From assembly GCA_019155185.1 (NCBI GenBank), contig CM032795.1, positions 14,053,795 to 14,117,794 of the forward strand: a stretch of DNA of 64,000 bases, written 5' to 3'. Shown here one piece after another: positions 1-48,571 of this stretch. How positions within the stretch are numbered: the first letter of the stretch is position 1; each line of letters starts with the position of its first letter. This DNA comes from Beaufortia kweichowensis (taxonomy: Eukaryota; Chordata; Actinopteri; Cypriniformes; Gastromyzontidae). The notes beneath the pieces are model-generated. The model was not told the origin of the DNA. It ran no database searches and worked only from the letters and a program-made list of their open reading frames with translations. A program made the translations under genes and the position numbers.

Positions 1-249
1 TACCTCACCTGTCAATAAACACAGCAACAACAAAAACAACAGTCCCACAATCTGTAGGTCGATATGTTTCAATCAGCAAATCAAGTCCCGTATGAGCAGT
101 CAAGCTTATAGTGTGCTTTTAATCAATGTAGAGGAGATTTCTACTGTTACAAGTATAAGTGAAAAGAAATGACAAAAGCAATACATTATAAGATAACTAC
201 TACAGTCAAGTGAACCAAAGACTGAGGAAACTGATTGAACTTCATTAAT

Positions 250-525
250 AGGATAGTACACCCAAAAATGAAAATTCTTTCTTCATTTACTTACCCTTAT
301 GTCGTTCAAATCCTGTATGACTGACTTTCTTTTGAAAAACACTAAAGATATTATTTTTAAGAACGCTGATATCCAAACAACATTGGCCCATATTAACTCC
401 CACAGAGACATTACACAAAATATCTATCTTTGTGTTACATAAAAAAAGGGTCATAAACAGGTTTTAAATGACGTAAGAGTGAATAAATAATGACAGATTT
501 TTTATTCTTGGTTGAACTATCCCTT
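250..525. mobile_element. Complete short non-autonomous DNA transposon (gggatagttcaccc-ended)
   Basis: Starts ggatagtacacccaaaaatg and ends with its inverted counterpart, ggttgaactatccctt. The internal text (tcatttacttacccttatgtcgttc) matches a repeat that is very abundant in cyprinid genomes. At about 275 bp, with no coding capacity, it looks like a non-autonomous, terminal-inverted-repeat element. The superfamily is not certain. Confidence 0.6.
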
Positions 526-548
526 CAATATAACACTTGCCTCTTCAT

Positions 549-550
<2 letters not shown>

Positions 551-594
<44 letters not shown>
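551..594. repeat. (TA)n microsatellite
   Basis: About 22 uninterrupted TA units just outside the element at 250-525. Confidence 0.95.
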
Positions 595-601
<7 letters not shown>

Positions 602-2805
602 AAATATATATTCAGAGTAACCCATACCCAAAGTATCATAACACACTTCTATGACGTTCCTATGAATGACTATAAATCCTTTTTCCTGTTCATTTGCATT
701 TTCAATAATGATTTTACTATAACTGATCTGTCTTACTTGGCTTGACCTCATGCTAGGTTTAAAACATTATTTTAGCACATAAATCAAGCAAACAAAAAAC
801 CTGATTAGCATACTGAAAGTCTCTCTCGCTCTGTTCCTTTCTTCTCTCTCTCCTGCTCCCTCTTTCATGCATGTATAATGATGATGAATATTTGGGGAAA
901 TCCTCAGGCTGAGGGATTAGCATTAGGAATGTGTTAAAATTCAAGTGTTTCCGCAGACATCTGATGTATGTTTTTATCTTGTTCTGTTTAATGGATGCAC
1001 AGAAGTGCCTGGAGACATGACTACTGGGGCGCAGTACTGATAACTAGGTTTATAACAAAAATACACTGCCAGTAAGATGAAACGGTTCACATGTAGATCA
1101 CAAAAACACTTAGATCACAAAAAATCTCATGCAATGGTTTAATTCACATTGAAAGTGAATTAAAAAATTATGATTCTGTGTATTGTTATCATCATAGGCT
1201 TTTTTAAAACTCTTTCCCACCATTGATGAGATTTTCTGTCATTTATGAAACAATGATTCTTTCCATTGAAAAAACAGCTTCTCCAGATCCAAAAACAAGC
1301 GAATACCCAGTTTATTTTCAGCATCAATTTAAAACTGATCTGGATTTAAAATAATCTGGAAAGTCTTTGACAAAAACATGATTCTCTCAGCTTTTTGTTT
1401 GAAAGGTTTTTATAAAACCATCCATCTTTTTTCATTAACTATAATCAATTTAGCTGGAATAAAATATTTTTATATAATTATTTTAAAGACAGAATTCTTA
1501 TTCTTTGTGTGAATGGGCCTTTAGGGCCAATATTGCTGTTGATTAAGGAACAATGTGAAATTGTTTACAATTAAAGAAACAACCATACTTTATCTCTTAC
1601 CTAAACAATCTGAATTACAACAGCGCAAATCCATAATTATGAAGAAATATACTTAATATTGTAATCTGAGGCTGATATGTAGCTGAGACCATTTTAGCTA
1701 CATATACCAGGCCTATAATCCATTATATTTTTTGCTCATCTAATAAATTTAAGACAGACAAAGACAATGTAATTGTGCCCTTTGACACACAGGGAATTAT
1801 TTATGGGAACAGAGAGTCTCAGAACAGAGGATGGCAGTGAGCATGAACACCCAGTGGGGGGCAGGAACACAAACCAGATCTGTGGCCTTTTCATGGGCCT
1901 TGGAAACAATCTCTCCGCTAACTGACATCTCTTACTTTGAAGAGACTCGAGTTTTGTTGTACAGGCCCAATTACTGACAGATTTTACATAACCGCTTGGG
2001 GAGGTGTACATATCCTGTTAGCACTGCAGTGGAAAGAGGTAAGGAAAGAAAATTCAAGATAAGCAACAAGCAAGTTTAATATATCTGTCCATCTTTCCAA
2101 GAAACACTTCAGCAGGCCAATTACGAGAGGAAAATACAGGAGTCACGGACGATTAGACGCAGGTGTGAGCACACACGCAATTGCTGTGGTTGATGTTACC
2201 GTGTGGACTGGATTATTCTCGTGTGTATTGGGGAAACACAGCGAAGCGTCAATGAACCAAATATACTGGAAGACACGTCAACAGACCTCGGGTTTCCTGG
2301 AATCCCTTATTACATAGAAGAGCCTGGGGATTCATTTCATTACTATGGCAGCATAAGGAAATAAAAGGAGTCCAAAAAGTTTGTCTGAATTATTTTTAAG
2401 TTATTAAGTGTTTGTCAGAGGTGGTGGTTTTTAGGTTTCAATCAATCAAATAGCTTATTAGTATATTGCAAAGTCTCTATTCTCTATGCAAATACACTTT
2501 TAAATATTGTGTATATTGACTAACACTAATGAGTAAATCCTGATCGGTATTCAAGGATGAGATGGGTGTGTATGATTGCAGTATGATGCATTGGTCAACA
2601 AACTGCAATTAATCACATCCCAAATAATAACAAAAGGATTCTGTGTTGATCTGAGATCACAAAAATTAGGCTATACAATCAAGTCAAGGATTACAGAGGA
2701 TATACATGAAGTGAGTATGTAAGCAGACTAATTCAGCTCACAATTGAGCAGTAATCTCGCCTTTCATCAAAAGATGACATGCCCAGGAACAAAAGATTTT
2801 GCTGC

Positions 2806-2825
2806 GCACACACACACACACACAC
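2806..2825. repeat. (CA)n microsatellite
   Basis: About ten CA units. Confidence 0.9.
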
Positions 2826-3424
2826 TTGTTTACACAAAACACAAAGGTGTTGATTGCCACAAGCCTTGTTCAAATCCAGTGCTGTTCAGAATAAATTCTT
2901 TCAAGAAATTAATGTGCATTGCTCATTAACGCAAAGTACATGTGTACTGAATGTTAAAATCAAATCTGATGGGGTAACAAATGCATTTTATAATCAAGCT
3001 TATAACATTTTAAACCTGCATACTAACTCGAAACAGATAATATAGAATAACCAGCCACACACAATTTCTACCAATAATACATTACATTACCCAATAAAAT
3101 ATTTTAGTTATTGACATACTTTAGTGCTTTAGTGCTTTTCATAAAAAAAACACTTTCAAGTAATTTCAAGGCCCTCCTGGTTGACAAACACTTATACAGT
3201 AGCACAGCTTTTATAAAACACGCTTTACATAAGTGTGCAATACATCTCAAAACGCCCTTACTACGCTCACTTAAGAAAGTCTGTTCCCCATGTTTGTCAC
3301 TGTCTCTTCAGACTTCTCTTGTAAGAGTCTCGAGATGTTGCTACTCTTGCTACACTCCAGTTCTCACTGCTTCTCTGCCGCCCGCATACATATTTGACAG
3401 GAGGACAACAAAGGTTCTCATAGA

Positions 3425-3426
<2 letters not shown>

Positions 3427-3474
<48 letters not shown>
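3427..3474. repeat. (CT)n microsatellite
   Basis: About 24 perfect CT units; serine-leucine and arginine-glutamate open frames across it are artefacts. Confidence 0.95.
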
Positions 3475-3478
<4 letters not shown>

Positions 3479-4920
3479 CCCCGGCCCGCTCCACTCGCTC
3501 TGATTCTCTCACATTCTTCCATCCCTCTGAATGTCTCTCAAGTCTCTGACAGTAGTAACACTGAGGCTTCGCTTGCTCGAGCTCAACGAGCACAACGAGC
3601 ACAGAGGAGAAACCAGAGGTGAAGACTGTGTGTGCGTGTCTGTGTGAGGACGAGCAGGACAGATTTCTCCAGTGTCTTTTGCTGAATCAGAGATAACCCA
3701 AAGCAGAGGTGACACTGCTGTCATTTCCCATGGCAATAAGTCTACACAAAACAATGACTATACAAGACGTATAGGCCTATATACAAATAGGGTAAAAATG
3801 GAGTTGTTTTACAGATGTAAATCTTTCAAATTATATTTGTAATTCGTGCAACTAATGTCACAAAAATAATTATAGTTCTTGTGCAAAAAATGTGTGCAGT
3901 GTGTGTGTACTGTTTTTTCGCATCTAACATGCATTTTACATCCGATAATCTACTGAATCAAATTCAATGGCAAAATGACACAGTACTGCTACAAGTTGAA
4001 TCTGCCATTCAGGGTAAAGTTACATTTCATACAGTGTAACTGGCCGTGAAAGACTGTTCTGGAAGAAAAGACACTGAAAAACTGAAACAAACTGACGGCT
4101 TTCTCGACAGAGCAGTTTGATTCACTTGCTTCCATTCTAATAAAGACTAAAACACACAATGACACGTTTACCACAAAGACAAGGAAAGCTCACTGCTTTC
4201 ACAAGATCACTTAAATGATTCTCTCACATCCAGCTCTCGGGCCCCAATGACATGTAAATTCTGCATGTAGCTTACATTTCATGATCAATCTCCTCATTGA
4301 CATGAAACACATGTCATCCTGTCTCTTCAATCTTTCACATGGCATTATTCAGTCAATATTCAAAATATCAAGGTTATATTTTCAAGGACTGTTATCTACA
4401 TTATGTAGAATGATTTTATGTAGAAAACAGTAAATCACAAAAACATTACACATCTATGAAATGCCTTTGTTGATTCTGCACTCGTTCCCGAGACGTAACT
4501 GTTCATTAGGAAAGGTTGGATACACCTGTATTATTTACTGTATTGTTTAGTTGGGGATACTAAACAATATCCTTCAAGCAAAATATAATCAATAAAGTCA
4601 ATAAGAATTAGATTTACTCAAGATTTATTCTGGTGTATATTACAATACAGATCCAACAGGTCAATGGCATGTTATTTATTCCACTACAACAGTTTAACCA
4701 CAAATAACATGCTGCAGAAAGGCTTAAACAACAACCTATATTCAAGTCACACCTACATATACCCCTGTATCTATAATGCAATTCTGACTAAGAAACCGCC
4801 CCTCCTCTATCAGCACCAAAGTAAGCAAACGCATCGTTGAAATGCCATTGCAACAGTATTTTTCTAAAGTATTTTACTGCAGATATAACCCAAACAAAAC
4901 AATGCCGATATGATACTCAC

Positions 4921-5005
4921 GTATCAACTTGGTCGCGTGTCTTTTGTTCAACAATTTCCAGCGGTGTGTCCGATCACAGCTCTTGCATATTGAAGTTGCT
5001 TTCGA
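4921..5005 (-). other. Possible untranslated first exon, minus strand
   Basis: On the minus strand a TATA-like TTTTTATAATT at about 5040-5030 is followed by sequence ending in a strong donor, GATAC|GTGAGTAT, at 4921/4920. It contains only a tiny open frame (ATGCAAGAGCTGTGA). With the adjoining CpG-rich block this could be a non-coding first exon of a gene that continues leftward past the window. The exon start is approximate. Confidence 0.27.
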
Positions 5006-5079
5006 TTCGGATCAAGCCAATGACACTTCAATTATAAAAAGTTTCACTTCAAAAAAATCAAGCTGTGAAAGATCCTCAG

Positions 5080-5560
5080 TGTGTGTAGCGTTGGACCGAG
5101 TCTGACAACTGGCTCGATCAATTTTAGCGCTTTGAATCGCTCGTCGGTCTGTCAGATCGAGCACGTTTTTGTCTGTTATTGCGCTGGATCTTTAGACTTC
5201 ATTTGGCGACGCTATCTCCGCATCATTCGACTCCCTTGTGAGTCAGTTTGATGGCATATATGGTCTCTGCCCCATCTCTCTCTCTCTCTTCCGCACTGCT
5301 GACAGATCCCGACCGACCGCTGCTTCAAACACTACCGCCCGTTCGCATGCTGCCTCCAGCTTCCGTGTTCCGCGTGACGAGCAGCGTTACATAGCCTTAA
5401 AAGTAAATTACACGAGATTAAATTGCGTCTTTTGTCGTGTGCAACATTGGCACGCAAAGGGAAAGCATGCATGAACTTCACAATCCATCAAACATTTCCC
5501 TTTTGTTGTACTGCGATCGGGTCCTAAAGCCCGTCGGATTATGGCGTGTTCAGTTGTTCT
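5080..5560. promoter_or_regulatory. CpG-rich block, probable promoter of a neighbouring gene
   Basis: CpG dinucleotides are dense here compared with the AT-rich surroundings, as in a vertebrate CpG-island promoter. It lies beyond the atp2a3 polyadenylation candidate, so it is unlikely to belong to that gene. No coding exon was recognised beside it. In mammals P2RX1 and CAMKK1 lie downstream of ATP2A3 in the same orientation, but nothing here identifies either. Confidence 0.4.
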
Positions 5561-6884
5561 GGGAAGTTCGTAGTTACAAGTTGATAAATCGTGATTACGG
5601 CATCAGGTGCATTTAGGTCGATTTGTGGAGCAAGATTGCTGTATACCTTTTTAAAAATATACAAATATAGGGTGAATTCGGGTTGTTTGGGACACCTTTT
5701 GTGCTGCAACAGATTACATTATAATGATATAATGTGACTTCAAGAGATTTTTCATTTATTTAAGGAAAAATAATAATTACCCATGGGGCAATTTCTTATT
5801 TCCTTCTTTTATTAATCTTTTATTAAATACAGGAAGCTTCTATTGCTACAAATGATACTTATTAAATGTGTTTTAACATGCTGCTATAGGCCTAGACAAT
5901 CAATCTTGCATGTAGTTCACGAGTCTTTATGTACACACATTTGTGTACCTTTTTATAATGTCAGCATTCACAGTTACAATATGACTTAAGTGTGGGCTCT
6001 TCTATATGTGAATATGACTCTTCACTGACAATCTGCCATTCACCCAAAGCTCTGAAATATCAAAGATGACATGCCAGGTTTGCCATCTGTTGCCACAGTT
6101 CTCATTTGCAATTGTTCTCTCATTTTGGATGAATGTAATAGCTTTATGTTCGACACTGTATATGTTTGAGAGGCGACAGCATCATTTTTCAAAAGGTCAA
6201 AGCCATCTGTTCCTTTTACTTTTGTCTATTACTAGCTAATCTGTGTCTTTGAGATGGTCTGAAGTAAGTACAGCAGGTGGTTAGTGAGTTAAATTATGTG
6301 CAAAGCTAGCGGGAATAGAGATTGTGTTGTGTGCACTTAAGAAAAAAAATTGTTGATTGTTTCGTATTAGATATTTTTTATTTGTACACATGCACACACA
6401 TCACAGACATAAGCAGTCCCAGACATGTGTACAGTACACAGACACAGATTCATTTTTATTATGTAGATACTGTGCAATTTTCTTTTTTCCTCTCACCTTT
6501 TACCTCCATTGAGTGTATCCTTGCAGACTCCATTCATACTGTAGTCTTTTCACAATAACACTCTGAATGTCTGCTGTTAAATTTGCTATGACTCATACCA
6601 ATAATTTACACTAGTGCTTTTAATATGCACTCACACTGCCAGCACATCATGGATAGAGAGAGGGTCAGGCAGTGATAGACAAGGAAGCAGAGAGAAAAAC
6701 AAGAAGAGTGAGAAAAGCAGAGCGATGGAGAAACTGAAAACTGGAGTGATTTATCAGGCTGAAACAAGAAGAAATTAAAAGATGTGTCTGAAGCGTAAAG
6801 CACAACAGAGAACATAAAGCTCTAAGCCTTTGTACTTTTAGCCTTGAGAGAGAATTTAATGCATCCTTTTTAAGGCAGCCTCAC

Positions 6885-6985
6885 AAATCACAGAACACCC
6901 TAGCAACACCCTACCAACCACCTTGCAACACCTTTGCAATGACCCAGAATACCTTAGCAACACCATAGCAACCATAGCAAGGTTA
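6885..6985. repeat. Degenerate minisatellite, ccctagcaacacc type
   Basis: About five imperfect units resembling ccctagcaacaccctacc and gcaacacctttgcaatgacc run in tandem. Similar tandem units are frequent in fish genomes. Confidence 0.5.
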
Positions 6986-7619
6986 GGATCAGGACTATAA
7001 TGATAATTGATTTTCATGATCAAATAACTCAGCAGTAAATCTTACAGTAGATCACTGATTTTACCTGTAATGTTCCCCTCTCACTGACATCAAAGACACG
7101 CACATAAATGAAAAGTTTTGTGAGGTGTACTGTCATTATAGGTTAGGATTAGGTCTAGGGTCAAAATAATTATAATAGTTTTTCATATTAGCCAATGCAT
7201 TTACTGATGTTAACAAATATTGCAAACTTTGTCAATGATTTAATTATATTAAAATTATATTTCCCCAGTGTCTCTCCATTTAGCATGAAAAGGTTTTCTT
7301 TCCTATTCGTCTGCCAAACCACAGATGAAAAGCCCATTAAAAATAAGCAAAATAGACAAAGGAATTACTTTAATTTAATTAATAATATTGTTTATAATCC
7401 CACTGTGTATCTTTAATAGTCTGCAGATTAAGTAATCTGCAAGATGACAGGTGCACATGAGAAATGATAGTGCGAAATTGAATAACCTCACATAAATATA
7501 TGACGTTACAGCGTCACCTAGTGGTGTCTTGACTTCATTACACCTGGCAAATTTAAAAAAAGTGTTCATAACACAGCAGCTGTGCAGGAAACACAAGACT
7601 TTACGTAATAAAAATAAGG

Positions 7620-7663
7620 CAACAACAACATGTAAATAAATTAGAAGATAAATAATCTTTATT
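7620..7663 (-). terminator. Polyadenylation signal candidate for atp2a3
   Basis: On the minus strand AATAAA lies at 7663-7658, followed within 20-40 bases by TG-rich sequence (TGTTGTTGCC, then TCTTGTGTTT). This is the usual arrangement of hexamer, cleavage site and downstream GU-rich element. Confidence 0.5.
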
Positions 7664-10656
7664 TGACATGTCTTTCATATATATAAAATTATGAATCCAC
7701 ATTTAATATTACCAAGGCGTTACAGAGATTTCTTTCTCAGTAGTGGGCGCAAAGCTCCAGCCAGTTTGTGCGCAGGCAGAAAGACAGCTGTCCAGTAAAG
7801 AATGGACCATGTCAGGACCACACAGTGCTCTAACTACTGAGCTGAGCTTTGGAGTTGCAGAAGGGAAACTTCACTACAATCCTATGTTTGCATTCCTTGA
7901 TTGTCTACCATTCATGATTTGTTTATCTTGATTGCCTCTACAATGTAGCAAAATAAATTCTGTCACATCATCTCAGAAATTACAAAGAGTGTTCAGAACG
8001 AACAGTAAGTTTCAGAATTACAACATTCAGTATAGTTTCATGAAACCCAAAATAGTACGTAGGAGAAGCATCAACAAACAAATTGAGAAAGAATGTGGAA
8101 AAATAATATTCTAATCATTTTTAAATGTGAACACATTAAAGAAATTGAAATTCACAAAGTGGACATCCTACTTTCTGCATAACACACAGACATTTTCATA
8201 TCTCTGGAGACAGTACCCACACCAAGCCCTTCAAGAAAACAACTTCATAAGCCAGCACTGATCACTGGACATCACTCCGTGTAAACCACGCAATATCTTT
8301 AATTCAGAACAAACAAACCAAAAACAAAAAACAAAATCCAGACATTCAAACCCAATTATAGTTGCAAAAATGATCATCAAATATTATAATTATTAGCACA
8401 ATTCTTATCATTATTTTACAATTTTTGACTCCTAAACTAAATTTAAAAGCCACAAAAACCCCTGCAACCTTAAAAAACAAACTGTAACAATGAATAAACA
8501 ACCTCCACTATTCTACAAAATATTCTCGATCTTTAGTTACTTGAACGCAAAGAAAAATAGTTTCACCCTGTTCTCTTCTTGGTGGTAAAGATGTTTCAAT
8601 TAAGTCATTATTAAAAAATTAAATATACTGTATAGGTTATTAATTACAGTAACAAGGTTTCATGCAATCAGGTATTTCTTTTTTCTGTACAGAGTTCAAG
8701 ACATCAGTAGTAAGTAGCAAGGCTGTACAAGCCCACACGTTCTATTGGTGCAGATGCTTGTGTGCGCTGGAAATATTTCTGCCTTGTGTCAGAACGTTTA
8801 CCCTGAACTTATACGATAACACATTACACACTTGTGATGTTTAATTGCCATTGCAAAAGCTAAAATGTGAGTGCACATGGGACACAAAGTTTGACATCAA
8901 CTCACGCTGCCTGTTTTAATTTGCATTTAGACTACTAACAGTACATCTCCTACCGACCCTACAGTTGACAACTCTGCAATAAATTGAGCTACGTGTATTT
9001 GTGACAGACGATTGGTTACAGCACTGTCACATCATTACAATAAATATCCGTCAGTGGAATCACAGCTAACAAGCAGACACAGACTCTCCACGCACAGAAG
9101 GCAAGCGTAATGACACCAGGCGTAGTTGTTTTTCGGATACTTGCACACCAGCATTTGCCAACAGATTGTGAAGGCATATCATACCCTTATAACAGCAAAA
9201 CTGACAAACTAAACCACCTGGGTTCTTTCAGTCGAATACATTATTATTACTTGATTAAAAAACAAAACAAATTGCAGAGTTCATCGAGATAGCAAGAAAA
9301 GCACTAGCGGTGGCGAATCCTTCCTCAGCGGAGATAAACGGCAAGCGCGGAAGCAGGTGACCCTCTTAATGTCCGTTAGGAAGTGAAGAGGATGTTCGTC
9401 ATTGTGATATTGACCGGAAAGCGTCCGGAAATCAAGAAACGGAAAGACATTTGGCATCGTACAGTACTGAACCAAATAAAAAAAAACAAGGTTGTGGTTA
9501 CATTTAAAAAGATAAAACAGATCAGGGCAAAAAGCACATTCACGTGAGATTGTGTGTCAGATAATGTTAAATTCACATCAACAGATCTAATTTCTCAGAT
9601 TTCTCCTCCCCTCTCTCTCATCACATTTAAAACCTGTCACTGCTGTCCATTGATATTAATACTTAAGTGCAGGCTGCACCATGTTTGGGGTGATAGTGTT
9701 AAACTGGAGCCTACTCCACAAAACCGATTAAGGTTCAGAGGAGGAGAATTCTGAGACAGAATAGTTCACTTGGTCTCTGTATATTTGACAAGTACATTAT
9801 GTAAATAAAAGCCTCATTTCTGTTTTGAAAAATAATTTAAGAGCTGAAATGCATTCATGGGTCAGCTTGATGTTGGGAACTTCTCAGGTTATCGAATCTA
9901 ATTTAAGATATTTCAGAACAGCATGCTATGTTGATCATAGCCTTGATCTGGACAAAAATGCAGCTTTTTTCAATTATACATGAGTGCAATATAGAAGCAA
10001 GTCAGATTATATCTGCTGCCACGTTTAGCTTTGTGTAAACATTTATCTAAACTTATGGCTAGGAGGTGGACCTCTCAAGCACTGGAGAAAGAGAAAACGA
10101 GACAGACATCTCTGACAGTGAATGGATTGAATGGATATTGGAAGAAAAGAGAAACTGGAGCCAACTACTCAAAGAAACTGGCCATTCTGTCCAAACATGA
10201 ACACACACACACATAAACATCCTCTTCCTCAGTTGTAAACTCTTCAACGTCTATAGTGAAGTGTTTATCTGTGCCAAATTCAAATTTAACACCTAATCCT
10301 ATAATGTTTAACCTGTAACCCTCTTCCATTCCCACAAGTTACTGCTACTATGTACAGCATGTGTGTGAAAGCTTAAAAGTAAAAAAACAAACAAACCCTT
10401 TGCTCAACATAAATTAGGCCCATGCACATGCCAACACACACAAACACACACATCTTGCTCTCACACACACTCACACAGTAACAAACTACAAGCCCTGCTT
10501 GTTTTTAGTGGTGGCTGGACATGCAGCAGAGACACTGGAGGAGTGATTGAAAGGGTTTGAGGATGTGTGTATGTGTGTGCGTCAAGTGCAGTCTTAAAAG
10601 CTCTGAGGAAAAGGTAGAGGTGTGACTGCGTTCATGTGTGTTTGAAGGACGTTATC
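7640..10656 (-). other. atp2a3: Probable atp2a3 3' untranslated region
   Basis: About 3 kb between the stop codon and the first good polyadenylation signal on the minus strand. It lacks the repeat families common elsewhere in the window and has no convincing coding frame, which suits a long 3' untranslated region. Shorter forms are possible; no earlier canonical AATAAA was seen on this strand. Confidence 0.45.
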
Positions 10657-45456
<34,800 letters not shown>

Positions 45457-45499
45457 CTTGAGGAATTGTTTACTACGAGCACTTCAACGGCATGTATTT

Positions 45500-45840
45500 A
45501 TCAGGAATTACACCGAGTTGAAGGACGGGCTGTGAGAAGTAAACAAATTTCCACCGAGGTGCTTTCAGACCGCCAAGCGGAGGTGGTAGTCTGCGCAGAC
45601 GTCCACCTGCCTCCTCTGCAAGCCGCCGGTTTGAGCCCGTGTACCTCCGTGAGACCAAAAGCTGCTCTCTGTGAGCTCGAGCGATGTGAATGCGCTGGCT
45701 CGCGCGCGCGCGCTCCGCGTCCTCTGAAGGTGCGCGAGGTTCCCGCCTCTTTTTCCGTGAGCTCGAGCGTTTCAGCGCCGTTCGCGAGATCTCATTGGCT
45801 CGCGTTACCTGAACGAAGAGAAAGGAGGCTCGCGCTCGCT
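45500..45840 (-). promoter_or_regulatory. atp2a3: CpG-rich atp2a3 promoter and 5' untranslated region
   Basis: The only strongly CpG-rich block near exon 1, including a run of alternating CG at 45700-45712. A CCAAT box on the minus strand lies at 45798-45794, about 340 bases before the ATG. A 13-bp element, gtgagctcgagcg, occurs twice (45671-45683 and 45757-45769). The transcription start cannot be fixed from sequence alone; it probably lies in this block. Confidence 0.6.
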
Positions 45841-48400
45841 TTACATGTAAATAAATATAGGCTACAAAGAAACGCTGTCGTTACTGAAAACTCCGACAAA
45901 TATATTCCCATGTCAGGAGAAGAATGAAAGAGTATGTGTAGTGGATGAAGGAAGCTTTCGAGGTGACTGAGTTCCTCACAGCTTGTCAAACCGTTACGGT
46001 TGAAACTTGTATCAAGAGTGCCGCTTATTAATACTGTACATCTAGAAGATATTAACCATTAATTTGCCATCATATCTGAACTAAACGTGTCCATACAAGA
46101 CCTAAGATATTTACAAACTGCTGTTACTTTTCCATTATTAAATGCACGAGAGAATAATAAGTAGTTCACCATATAGGATTCATAATGCAAAATTTAAAAG
46201 AATCTGAAATCATTAACAATTAACATTAAACTTGTTATAGAATGAACAACATTCAAGGCTAAACATTATATTTATAAATTAATACAAATTTAATGGACTG
46301 TAAAAAAACATAATAATGCAGGTCACATGTTGGCAGCTTAACCAATAGGATTAAAGAAAAATAGGATGTATTGCAATATATCACTTCACAGTACATTATC
46401 ACACCACTATCCAAACCTCCTTTACAGGACAAATACCAAATATTACATTTTATTTAAATTAAAATCTTTGCTAATAACATGTTTAAGACATTTTAAAAGG
46501 TGTCTTGGAAGGAAACCATTCTGTAGTGCTGCAATGTACTGCACGGAGGGTTCAGATAGATTTAGAACAAGGTGCTCCAGTTCTTTCCTGGCTCATAGTT
46601 TCTCCTCGGTCCCTTTGCAAAGTCTATATATAGAAAACATACACTACTTAACTACAAGATATTTTGTAGGTTACATCATTCTTGCCTGCAGAAGTGATAT
46701 AAGATCCTTAAGAAAATGAGGTGACCATTAGGTCAAAGCTGGCATCACAAATGAAAGAAGCAGCCTCATCTGGCTTGGATTTTCGCCTTTCAGGTGCTGT
46801 GTCATTCAACAGTTCATTCACATTTATGCATTTGCAAGAAACCTTCATCCACAGCAACTTTTCAGTGCATTCCAATGTAATGCTCAAACTACAGGTGACT
46901 CCTGCACCAGTAGGAATGGTGATGAACAGCATTATAACAATGAATTGAATGCTATGTTTGCTAAATGAATTAGCAACACTGCAACATGAAAACAAAACTG
47001 TAGGCTGTCATTCCTAGTTATGCTCCTGCAGAGATTTGCTGTTTTAACAATGTCCTCTCAGAGCATGCTGTGGATACCCTACTTTAAATCCCTTACCGCT
47101 AAACACAATGTGCTCAAATGACTAAATTTATCACAAAATGGCCCAGGTCCTTCCATCTATCCAGGTCATAATCAGCTTCCACTCAAGTACAGGAGCTGTG
47201 TTTAGACACAGGCTTTTTGCAGTAATCTAGGACCAGCTTCAACATTTACGTCATTACATTCAGATGATACATATAGGACAACAGACCTGTACTCAAAAAT
47301 AATGCTTTTAGAAGTTACAAAATATAGAGCTTTTCGAATTTTAGTCTTCTTTAGTCATCATCATACTGCATTGGTTTTAAGAATTCAAACCACTTTCTGC
47401 ACTTGATCAATTCAGTTGTATTATTGACTCCATCGCTGATTACTCATGGAGTAGGATAGAGGTCTCCATGGGTTAAGACACTGGCTTAAGGCAGCATGCT
47501 AATGCAAATTGATGGATCAGATTGCCTTGTTGGAAAGGAATGTTAATAGGACATCATTGGCATCAGTTGCCACGTCCTATTTCCTATATAGTCAGGTTTA
47601 GCATCAGGGTGTGATATTCAGGCCTCCTTTCTGCAATGACTCAGCATAAAGCTGCTGAAATCTTATATCATCTATAGTTGCCATGTAAAGAAAACTAATC
47701 TTTTTGTGTGTTTGGGGGCTTTCTGCATTTGAGTGCCAGCTAAACTTTGGGGTTTGATTTGGCCAGTTTATTTGACCACAGAATTACATTATGGATACAA
47801 TATTCACAATGTTTGTTTTATCTATGCTTTCACAATTATTATACATTTAACATACAGTAACACCAAAATCTGTCAAGCTGACCCACCCCCTAAAAACAGA
47901 AAAAAATTGAGGGAAACCCTTATGGAAATGAAATCCTGTCCCCTTTTCCCCGCTCCTTACCACACTGGCGCACAATGAATGTCTGTGCAATTTACAGTTG
48001 CAGACACACCAAATTTTCCACTCAGGTTTGTGAGCTCACAGCTGCATTTGCCTTCCACCTTGGCTGGTCTCACCATCACTTTGCATTATGGAAATCAGTC
48101 TAGACCCTAAATAGGTAAGATAGCCTAATTTTCCTTTTTTACCACACTGGGCACACTGTACATTCATTTTAAATAAATATGGAATATATGTAATAATGGC
48201 AACAAGTTTTGTTAATATAAAATAATCTGTAAAATCATTTTGAGTCCACACTGAGGACATCTTAATCCCATCAGCTGTGATACTGATTGAAATCAGTCGC
48301 TCTGATGTTTGCTAGAGGGGCAGGACTGCGGTACCTTCATTGACTTTGACTCAAGGAGATCTGGAGTGAGACTAATCCCCAGACTGCAGCAGCTGCACAT

Positions 48401-48571
<171 letters not shown>

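Larger units (their letters stand above)
526..4900. other. No recognisable gene; microsatellites and unique AT-rich DNA
   Basis: Open frames here are short and lack protein-like composition or paired splice signals. Apart from the simple repeats listed I see nothing supportable. Exons of the gene suggested by the CpG-rich block at 5.1-5.6 kb could be hidden here. Confidence 0.5.

Noticed and set aside
1736..2011. 91-codon minus-strand frame near 1.9 kb
   Set aside because: No conserved domain, no splice pairing, ordinary composition for non-coding DNA.
3111..3602. Open frames on both strands around the CT microsatellite
   Set aside because: Low-complexity Ser/Leu and Arg/Glu runs from the repeat, no splice or homology support.
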